64,000 nucleotides of DNA from the NCBI GenBank assembly GCA_022495005.1, contig JAGYXB010001943.1, positions 868,001 through 932,000 of the forward strand, given 5' to 3'. Under the pieces are notes generated by a model. The model worked only from the letters and a program-made list of their open reading frames with translations, did not search any database and was not told where the DNA came from. This stretch comes from Rhyacophila brunnea. Taxonomy: Eukaryota; Arthropoda; Insecta; Trichoptera; Rhyacophilidae. Positions 47,385 to 56,761 of this stretch are shown here, one piece after another (position 1 is the first letter of the stretch; each line of letters opens with the position of its first letter). A program made the position numbers and the translations under genes.

Positions 47385-47560
47385 CCTTTAGCTACCTGGG
47401 TGAGTGCTCTAGCAACTGAGCTATCGACTCAAGTGCATTATTTTTAACATTCCGTGTTAAGTACAGCTCCTTCTGTTCCGGGTAATAGACGAAGTGAAAA
47501 CCTTGTTGACGTTGGCTGACCTCTGATATGGAGTGGCAAAAGAATAATAAAAAGTTAATA
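47385..47560 (-). repeat. tRNA-derived SINE-like sequence, minus strand
   Basis: The reverse complement contains 'gatagctcagttgctagagc' (47406-47425), a canonical tRNA D-arm/A-box. The expected B box is degraded (tgtgttaaaatcc). The upstream part on this strand has a separate unique body. It is a tRNA pseudogene or SINE head, not a functional tRNA. Confidence 0.55.
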
Positions 47561-49650
47561 AAAAAATACTTACCTACAGAACCCACATCTACTATGGCCA
47601 TTTACATGATTAATTTATCTATTAAACATATTATTTTCAATGTGTGATTTATAAATATTTTCAATTTCATTTAATAATTAATATAATATCACATAAACTG
47701 GCATAATGTGAACGAGCATTATAATATTAATTTGATTAGGTACTTATTACAATTCCAAACATCGGTTTAGATGCTTATTAAGCATGCCGTGTCTTAGGAA
47801 GGGGTGGGGGAATGACAGCTTCGAAAATGCTTTGGTGAGGGGGAGCTTTCGAGAATTTTCCACTTCCATTTTTAATACGAGCTTTGAATAAATCATGGCG
47901 CCATGATGCTCAGTGACTTTTTCCTTTACGCGCCAAGGAGAGAAAATTTTAAATGGTTATTCGACTATTATTTAATTATTTAATATAAATATAACTTTTC
48001 GTTTTATTTTTACTTTATTGTTTTACTCCGTTCAAACTTTCGTCGATTTTAATCATGATATTCTTGAGAAAAAAATTGTGTCCGTATGTTTGATGTTGTT
48101 TTGTAGCATTTCAGAATGAATTTTGAAATATATAATGCAATAGTATCGAATTTATTATAACTTTACTATGAATTGAGTGATCACCATAATGTGATGTGGC
48201 ACAATGGCACAGGTTTGACAAACAAAATAAATGGTCTGTTGGAAGAGCTTGGCAGCAAATAGCAATGCACTGGGAACAAAATAATCCATTGAAAACAAAG
48301 TGTATTAAGTTATTGGGAGTTTAACCTGGAGTCTGGACGAACGTTACTTAACTCTATAATCATTTTTCATCACCCAACTGATGTGAAATAACAAGAATAA
48401 ATTGACTAGAATGATATAATATTTAAGACAAAATGTATAACGTAGCTATTCTCTTTTTTCGATGTATTATGGAGTATCTACATAAAAAATATCGTTTGGT
48501 TTGGTTCAGATTGGTCCGTAGTTAGAGCTCTTTCTTAGCAAGCTCCAAAATTATGCTTAAATTCTGATCATTTCAATGCTCTTTATGATTTTTCCCAAAT
48601 TAGGTATTTTTCAAAGCCTGAATAAAAACTAACCATAAGTGCGAGTGAGAAAAATCTCCGCAATATACTATTACCTACGTTAGAGTTAGGTAAAATACAT
48701 ATGAATAATGGAGTTAGGTTTTTGGACGTGTAGTCGGTAAATGATTGTTGGATGCGCGTAAGGCAAACACTGCTAGTACCTACTTGTTGCTGAAATATAT
48801 AGTTTTTGTATGAAATGTAAATTTTGTAGAAAATGTGTTAGCCATAATGATAAGAAAGATGATGGTACAACGTTTCATAAAAAAGTTAATAATAATAAAA
48901 TTTAGGTTCTACTGTACTTCATAATATGCAAAGAAAGCGGCTTCATATAACGGGACAATACACTGTGTCTTTAATATTATTGCTCTAAGGTATTTTGATA
49001 TAAATTATAGCAAATTTAATTCAATGGTACCGTATGTATAAATTACCTCTTTAGCTTTGGAACTATGGATAAGATTAAAAGGTTTCGTTGATGGTTAAGA
49101 TGATGATAATATTACATGATCAAAATAAACTCTGTATTATTTTATAGGCATTATTACCATAATTTAAAAGCACAGTTTAAAAATCCAGCAAACTCGACAG
49201 CTTTTTTTTCTTTAACCCTCAGGGTTTCCGGGTAATGTTTAAGTAGCAATTGAACCGGCACCCTTCTGCAGTTTGTTGTCGGAGAACTCCTCGCGAGAAA
49301 TATGTCAACTGCCGCTCACCCACTTATAGGGTAATATCTTCTCGCTTCTCCACACTATTTTCAGTCTACTTTACGCTAGAAATGGCACTTTGCATTTTTC
49401 TTCTCTTGCATATTTTAACATATTATGAATACTTGTTACATTATCACCTGCTAGTTTGAATGAACTTTGTATCAAAAAGTTTTAAGCGTAAGAGGATTTT
49501 TTTTCATTTAATATAAATCAACTCGAATATATATATATATATATATATATGTCGAATAATCACCCTAAGAATATTTATATTTAATATAGATTTTGAAAAC
49601 CTTAATTATTTTATACGTTTATAAATTTTATGATCGTAAACTCCAGTGGT
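47561..49650. other. Intron-like non-coding stretch
   Basis: No gene is recognised. It includes a G-rich patch at 47798-47850 and a CpG-containing segment at 49240-49345. A (TA)n microsatellite of about 22 bp lies at 49530-49551. Confidence 0.35.
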
Positions 49651-50128
49651 GTTACCAACAGTGTTGCCAACCGTACTAATTATAGTATTTGTACTATCAT
49701 TTTGGTCCGCGTACTATGTACGATATAAAACAGGTATAGTACGCCCAAAATACTATAATTTTGAATATCGGAAAAAAATATGTAAAAAGTACTAACATTT
49801 GATATTTCCGTTCGATAAATTGGTGCAAAGTACTATAATTTCGCAATATAAGAAGTTTTGGAGAACTTGGAAAAAAAATTGCTCGGAAAACGTAAAAAAT
49901 CCCTTGACTTTGGTTTAAAATAAAATTTCTTGAATTCTTCGGTAAGCATTTTTGGTCGGAAGAGTTATCTAAATAAAAAAGAGGTACCGGACTTCCTCAA
50001 ATTCTCCGTTATTTTTTTCTGAGAAACAAAAAACCTATACATTTTCAACAAATGACAACACGTACTATATTTTTTGGAGGCTCTGTACTATAATTCCACT
50101 TTGAAAAGATGGCAACACTGGTTACCAA
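49651..50128. mobile_element. hAT MITE (CAGTGTTGCCAAC family), long copy, exact 8-bp TSD
   Basis: The element is 49659-50120 (462 bp), from CAGTGTTGCCAACCG to the inverse of CAGTGTTGCCATC. It is flanked by identical octamers gttaccaa (49651-49658, 50121-50128). 'tactataattt'-type motifs recur through the interior, as in the shorter copy at 23784-24020. No transposase remains. Confidence 0.93.
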
Positions 50129-50194
50129 TGACACGACACCGACAAAAACGTAGACTTAGAAACAACATAAATTTCAACGACCAGCGTATCTAGT

Positions 50195-50532
50195 AATTTC
50201 AATTTATTTATTTACATATTATAGTAAACTTTACAAATTACAAATTCAAGACGTTTACAACATGACTTGAGAAATAAAGAAATAGAAGCAATAATAGTGA
50301 AAAATCAAATACAAAAATTATTAAGTATGTACATACACGTAAGTACGCCGAATGAGCTAAGTAGACCCTATTTTTTTTCGACCATGTCAGATTCTAATAA
50401 AATCATATGGGCACAAAATGGAGGTTTGTATTAACAGGTTTTTGTTTTTAGGAGAAATGGTTGTCATCCACTTGCCAGACTGGGACTAACGACGTTATAG
50501 GCCGACGCGTAATCCGCGCGGCCATCATGGAT
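50195..50532 (-). mobile_element. SINE S1 with CR1-derived 3' tail, minus strand
   Basis: Read on the minus strand: head 'ccatgatggccgcgcggatt', a shortened body lacking the usual B-box stretch, 'catttctcctaaaa' and 'aatacaaacctccattttgt'. From about 50373 follows CR1 3' UTR ('aaaatagggtctacttagct', then 'catgttgtaaacgtcttgaa') to a terminal 'aaataaataaattgaa' near 50199. The CR1-derived part is about 175 bp and collinear with 7799-7975. This is the clearest uninterrupted example of the SINE/CR1 fusion in the window. Confidence 0.85.
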
Positions 50533-53036
50533 TTTTAATAATTAATTAATAATAATAATTTTAAGAATGCATAAAACAACGTTTACCTACTCATTTGAAT
50601 AGGTAGAATATGTCAATATCTGTATTTTTCTTTGGTTGCACACAGTTTTTGTCTGCCCAATTGGCATAATAGTCCATCGGTTTGAAAGCACTTACAAATA
50701 CTATTGTTATTATTTTATTACATATATTTGTATATAGATATTATAATTTTGAATTAACTTATTACGGTTGTAATACAATTCATTTCACGGTGCAAACTGA
50801 TTAATAAAATATTCGTAAGGGAGGAAAGGGATTCTCTACGATGTCGACAATTAAAATAACCGGCGAGCAATTAATATTCAGCATCTTTCCTCTAATCAAA
50901 GTTCTACAGTTATCCTCTTGATGTTTTATTTAATTAAGAAAGCTTTTCTTTTCATCCCCCACCGATAATAAATAGGGTAACTTTGTTTTTTTCCAAGTAA
51001 TGGCACTTTCTTCTCTTCCATTTTCGTTTTTATGATATCATTAGTTTTTATCAATGATAAAACTTTTTGTTATTTGCAGTTATTTGTTTCTAGAAAAAAT
51101 ATATAAGTTTGGGAAAGACAATATTAATTAATAAAAATACTTGTGATAAATTAGCTATGACAAATAAAATTCATTTAGAATCTACTATCGCCGTAGCAAG
51201 CAACGCCTCTGGAATTCGTTAGCTTAGAACAGTTTTTAAAACTAACGATAATATTGTGCCTTGCTGTACTTGCCGGTAGAAGATCACGTCAGGGTCACAT
51301 CTGGACTGTATGATGATGATGAAGAAGTCGAAGATGTATGCAGGAGCGAGTTTTATTTGCAGCGTAACGGTCGATACGATAGTATAAATACAATGACAGT
51401 ACATATTATTATGTACTGAGATAGTTACGAGCCGGGTACTTAGATTCGAATGACATTTTGATAAATCATTATTCGTAATTTATACAGTCGAAAGTAATAC
51501 TTAAACACTACATTCCAGTACATAATTATATTGAACGAGTCAGCGGTTTAAATACGAGTAGCTGTGATTTATTATTACAGTCATAATATAATATGATACT
51601 ATGGGAATAGATGTTAGACTAATTTTCCATTGCGATACCGTATTTAATATCGCCACTCAATCTGCTGATACACGTAATAAGTTGTTTACTGGAATATGAG
51701 TCGCTGGGATTATATTATTGCAGTCGAATAATTTGATACATTAAAAATAGATATTTGATCACTAATATACTGACAGCTACTATATTATTATCCCCATATT
51801 GTATTGTTTTGTTTTAACTTAAATAAATATTATTTTTATAAATACAATTTCACGTTACGTACATAGAACAAACATTTCTGCTTACTTATATTACTAATAG
51901 GTTATAAAATTTAAATTTCAGTTTATGATTTCGAAATATTTTCGTTTTCATTATAAATTTAACACAAATGATAGTTTTTTTTCATTTTTATCTATCTGGT
52001 GTGATATAATTAAAAAAACTACCGGACAAGCTATTATAAAACTTTCACAGCTAATATACTATATATAATAGACTATATTACTATTTCTACAAATTTATTA
52101 AAGTGTCACATTGCTATCGAAATGTCAATATCAAACTTTTCGCAGTGATTAAGTGGTAAGGTGATTACTTAAAACTGTTCTCGAACAAACTGGGTATTAA
52201 ACAACGCTTAGTTAAAGTGATCAGATAGCAGAGGTGGAGTGGTAAGGTGCGGGTAGATAGGCGTGTGCCTGTATCCTACCAGTGGCCGAAAGAAAACGAA
52301 ACGGTCTGTCGGTAGTATAAAATATGCTATTTCATTTGTATTTTGTGACCTCAAACAAGTATGCATCATGATTAATGTGGTTTTTTGTAATAAATATTAC
52401 TGAATTTGATTCATTATTTTTCCTTCTATATACCAACAAAGGACTTACATGAATTCACTTATATATTATATTATTGTCACAACCTCTACTATAGAATTAG
52501 ACGATAGTGATATTAATAAAAATACCAATATTTTGATATACCTATCTAGAGTCTAATGTTTATTTTTGACATTAATAAGATTAATTAATATACCACTATG
52601 AATTAGTAAGAGAGTAATTCCCCAACAATGTTAAAGTTAAACTTATTTGTAGTTAGTATTGAGGTGACAATAAATATTAAAGAATAAAAAGTTAAAATAC
52701 ACGTTCACCCTACTATCCCAAAACATTCCATCCCCTTATATTGGAGTTATTTCAAAAATTACTGCTCCATTTTTAATTTCAGCCGAAACTTTTTAAACTT
52801 TTCAGGAGGTAACGAAAAAATTCTTTCGAAATTAAAAAGGTATGTAGCCACGATACTACAATATCAAAATATCCCATATTACAATATAAAATAATATCAT
52901 CGTAGATTACGTTTATTAAAGTTCAATTTATTTGTTTTTCTAGTAAAATAAAAGTAACTAAAAAGTTTTTAACAATAATCTACATTATATTATAGTTCCT
53001 ACTTTTTGTAACAGCTAAATTCACTAAACTTACGGA
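50533..53036. other. Intron-like non-coding stretch
   Basis: No gene is recognised. Segment 50815-50960 is less AT-rich and repeat-free (candidate conserved element). 52225-52300 is GC-richer with 'ggtggagtggtaaggtgcgg', which could be a tRNA-like SINE head. Confidence 0.3.
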
Positions 53037-53269
53037 TTAAGACGATAAATCAGTGAAACGGAAAATAATTTTCAACTGTAGGTGCGACGAAATTTTGGAC
53101 TCGCTGGCGTTCGGAGAGCGAACGTCGAGGTTTGAATACGTCAATTTGTTTTGTGATGGCGACGGGGGTATTAATTCTTAAATCGTGTAAAGATGGCTAA
53201 AAACGTTACCCATTTACTTGAAAAAGAAAACATGTCAATGAATATATTATTATTGTTACTAATAGAACA

Positions 53270-54673
53270 TACGTTAAAGTGCCCACCACCACCCGTCATA
53301 TATGCACAACCGTGGATATTCACGGCAGCTTTCTATGACATGATAAGTGCCCACCACCACCCGTCATATATGCACAACCGTGGATATGCACGGCCGCTTT
53401 CTATGACGCTTTAAACGTGTCTGAAAGAAGTGATTTTAAGTGCTCATTCCGTCCCGAGACGGAGCCGCACGGGACTGATGCTGCAACCATGCACCGTAGT
53501 GCTGAAAGAAGAAAGTTAAGAAAAAAAATGTTTGTTTTTGGACTGGCTCTGCTGTCCGCTGACGTTAAGCGCTTTGTGTACCCGCATACTGAGTGTCACG
53601 AATTGAAATGGATGAGTCTACAGAAGAGTCGGACTATCCCGCTCCCCATACGACGCTGCAAATTTCTCAAATGCCGCAAAGTTGGCCTCGGTTGCTACCA
53701 GATCTCCATGACCAATTGGGCCCGTGTGAGGACGGACCCTGGCAAACAGCTCCGCTCGTTCGAATTCCATAAGCGGGCAATCCAGAGGATGTGTTCAACA
53801 TCTTGGTGGTCATGCCCGCAGGTACAACCCGGCCCATCTACTATCAAGCCAAACTCGTGGAGTCTGGCAGCGAAGTTGCCATGGCCGGTGAGGAACTGGC
53901 TAATCCAGTGCGAAGGTTGGAGTCTTCTAGTTTGGTGCCTGCAGAATACGTCTGGAAAAAAACGGTAAGTGTGCCGCCCCTTGGGGGAGGCGGTCCACCT
54001 CGCCTGCCATGCCGCAAATGCGGTCTTGTACACAATGTCACTTACAGTCTTCCTGTAAGGAACGTCCTCGGATCTCTGCGGTGGTGTCAGATGGACACCG
54101 GCGAGTATTGTGCTGATCCCCCTCAAGAGGAGGGTGATCGATCCTCTGACTTGGACGTGCAGATCGAGGGGTAGCACCCCCGCGAGTACGGCAAGCGCGT
54201 CAGTAGAAGTTGTGCGGTAGGCTTTGGTAAGCGAGATCAGCGCAAGTCGCTGCCCGCTTAATAGTGCGCGTCTCACGAGAGTTAAGGAGTTTACTCGAGA
54301 ATGCCAAATGCTGGAGGCGTAACCGGCAATTCCCATGAAAATTGCGCCGTATGCAACCTTAAGGGCTCTAGGCTTAAGTCCCCAATTGCTGCCCGCCATT
54401 CGGGCCATTCTCTGATAGGCCGAATTGGCCTTAGAGACGGCCGTCTTGGCGTGGTGAACGAAAGACAGCTTGTCATCAAGAATTACTCCCAGATACGTAA
54501 CCCTTTCGGAGAAACGCACTGAGGTCTGGCCAAAACGAACCGTGGGCGGCCGTCGAGTTATGTTGACCCGAGAACTACCCCTGAGGAGGACAGCTTCCGT
54601 TTTGCTCGGGGCAAAGGTCAGCTTGTTCAGCAATCCCCAATTAAGGATTCTGCCCAAGGCAGCTTTCTATGAC
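53270..54673 (-). mobile_element. R1-clade LINE, 5'-truncated, minus strand
   Basis: The minus-strand insert carries an uninterrupted 320-codon ORF end (stop near 53695) and a 3' UTR. The 5' end is cut within the reverse-transcriptase thumb, after the catalytic motif. The insert interrupts the third TTAA element, so it is the younger of the two. Its 3' UTR contains a 68-bp-period repeat (53279-53339 and 53347-53409). A 17-bp direct repeat, ggcagctttctatgaca, occurs at 53324-53340 and again at the 5' junction (54658-54674). Possible flanking duplications are 'agaacat' at 53264 and 54681. Confidence 0.85.
53695..54657 (-). CDS. R1-like LINE ORF2 C-terminal part
   Basis: This open frame of 320 residues begins LNWGLLNKLTFAPSKTEA, the segment just after the reverse-transcriptase YADD in R1/TRAS-type ORF2. 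It continues through VTYLGVILDDKLSF and ends in the R1-type cysteine/histidine region LTGHGNFAARLHEFGL then CTCGHDHQDVEHIL. No frameshifts or stops occur in this part, so the insertion is relatively recent. The catalytic residues and endonuclease are missing, so it cannot mobilise itself. The + strand frames over the same interval are antisense shadows. Confidence 0.88.
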   Translation of the reverse strand: MGRILNWGLLNKLTFAPSKTEAVLLRGSSRVNITRRPPTVRFGQTSVRFSERVTYLGVILDDKLSFVHHAKTAVSKANSAYQRMARMAGSNWGLKPRALKVAYGAIFMGIAGYASSIWHSRVNSLTLVRRALLSGQRLALISLTKAYRTTSTDALAVLAGVLPLDLHVQVRGSITLLLRGISTILAGVHLTPPQRSEDVPYRKTVSDIVYKTAFAAWQARWTASPKGRHTYRFFPDVFCRHQTRRLQPSHWISQFLTGHGNFAARLHEFGLIVDGPGCTCGHDHQDVEHILWIARLWNSNERSCLPGSVLTRAQLVMEIW

Positions 54674-54833
54674 AATAAACAGAACATTAAATGGACGCAT
54701 GTTGGATTTATATGACAAATTATATTTCGTTCGGCATGCGTAATTTGCACCCGCGACCCGCAATCCGCGCATCCCCTAGCCACGATCTTTTTAGACCATG
54801 CCTCAACTGAGGTATAGCCTTAATGTTTATTTT

Positions 54834-56761
54834 GGGTTGATCTTTCCCCGAGTTTTTAATTCATATAATTTTTTTGAGCCAATTCCTGTAACACCTCCTC
54901 CAAATAGTACCAAATCATGCCCTAAGTATCTCCTGGATACACTTAACGCTTTCGCTGCTGAATAGATAATGAGATTTTAATTGCCCCCTTTAAAATGCAC
55001 GTTAATTACATCGATCGGCCGCCTGGTCATTACGCACCGTGTGCGTCTTCCGCGTCCAAAGTATTAATTTAGTGCCAATTAACTGCAAGAGCAACTACAA
55101 CAAACAATTAAACCAATAAACAAAACTTACATGGTGACCGCGCCTGTACAGACCGTATGCTCCAAAGCCACGAGTGACGTTGTGACAGTTCGTGAGTGAC
55201 TGGAAACTAAAAATGCGGGACTCCCTCTGCTGTGCATCAACAAGGTTAGTGCCCGGAGTTCCCAAGCCACTCTACTCAACTAACTCTAAATTATTATAGT
55301 CCACTTAAATCCTCGACATAATTATTTTCTGATAACCAAAGTGAGAAAACTAATTCGCAATTGTATCATTGTTATTTCATTTATATGAACAGTTTATTTT
55401 TATTTTCCATGCTAGTTTTTTTTAGATTTAGAAAATATTCTCTTTAACGAATATAACAATAGAATTTTCCCGGGAATGTGAGGAGGCATTGAAAAAGGTT
55501 ATCTTTGATAATCGGATGTAGAGCAAAAAAGTTTGTAATAGGTATTATGATGTAATCCTTGAAACAAATAATATAAGTATAGATAATATGTTTTAATAAT
55601 ATTGTGTTATCTGACATTGAATACTTTTCTATGATATTTGACTACAATTCCAATTGTTTATTATTTGTAAATTATTTAGTTTTCAGAGAGAGTAGACATT
55701 TTCAACTAATGATATTTCAGACTAGTTGTAAACAAGTGAAAATATCCCTCTGAATTGGACGGAGCGACAAAACGTTATATAATAAAACTAGAGTTAGTGT
55801 GATAAAATTGCGTTTTAATTAAATCAATAATACAATGCATTTCCACCATGAATACAGTTAACATAATAAATACAAAATTACCAATATTATTAAAAACTGA
55901 ATGACTAGATCGACAAATAATTACAACAATCATGTGAAATTGATCAAATAATATGAAAACCTCTTTCTTGTGAGTGAAAATTCAAGAAGGGTTGAAAACT
56001 CTCTTAAAAATTTTACCCCTTTCGTTACACTGTATTAATTAAAATGGCTAAGAACAATTAGTATAAGATTTTCAAGGAAGACAGTAAAGACTAAAATAAA
56101 GCCAATAGACAATATCGCCTTGAGGCATGTTCATAATAACAAATAATTAAATTAAATTATTGTTTATTCAATAAATAATTCACAAGATATAAGAATATAC
56201 CATTATTATTGATCGTACTATCATGAGCGATGACCAATCCAATAAACGACTTGTTATTTATTTACAAAAGGAGAGGATAGATATTTATTTACAAAAGTTG
56301 ATTACAGAAAAATATAAAATAATCAATAATTAAGTTAATGTACAATTTATGAAGGCCCGACTGCCCTCTTTATCTTCGATCGCAGGTGAGTGGCAAGTGA
56401 TAAGTGTGTCCTTCTCTATATGCTATATCTTTTAATCTAATCAAACTTGTAAATATACCTACATCCAATATAACTAAATATTAATTATCATATTTTAAGC
56501 AACTCCTAGTTAAGACTACCTAAGACTGGCTTATTTCTCGAAGAGGAATCATTTTAGTAGATGTTAATACTTGTCTGAAATAACATCAGAATCATATAAT
56601 TTGGGAGGAAAAAAATATCAAGATTTTTTTAATATGAATGTTTCTGAAGCTTTCCATCTTGTGTATTTTCAATGAAGAATGGAACATTCTGATATCTTCG
56701 TAATAATAATATATCAAGTTGGTTAAAAAATTAAGTAAGTAAGTTAAAACTATTTTCTTAT
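54834..56761. other. Intron-like stretch with a CpG-richer, repeat-free block
   Basis: The block 54900-55270 is less AT-rich and has no repeat partner. It contains 'gttaattacatcgatcggcc' and 'gtgccaattaactgcaagag', the kind of TAATTA/CAATTA sites that homeodomain proteins bind. An ATG at 55213 opens a short peptide (MRDSLCCAST) that runs into AAG|gttagt, a plausible donor. This could be a cryptic or alternative first exon or an enhancer. Nothing else in the stretch is supportable. Confidence 0.3.

Larger units (their letters stand above)
53037..54833 (+). mobile_element. TTAA-flanked element, copy 3, interrupted by an R1-clade LINE
   Basis: The element is 53041-54829 between TTAA tetramers (53037-53040, 54830-54833). 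Its two flanks match the left and right parts of copies 1 and 2 ('gtcaatttgttttgtgatgg' at 53140 and 'atgacaaattatatttcgtt' at 54711). The sequence between about 53265 and 54673 is absent from the other copies and is the inserted LINE. The left inverted end is more diverged (GACGATAAATCAG). Confidence 0.8.

Noticed and set aside
47385..47460. Possible functional tRNA gene on the minus strand
   Set aside because: The A box is good, but the B box is degraded and arms do not pair. It is better read as a SINE head or pseudogene.
53417..54174. Long + strand ORFs (183 and 127 codons) over the R1 insert
   Set aside because: They are antisense to the R1-like ORF, whose motifs on the minus strand are clear.
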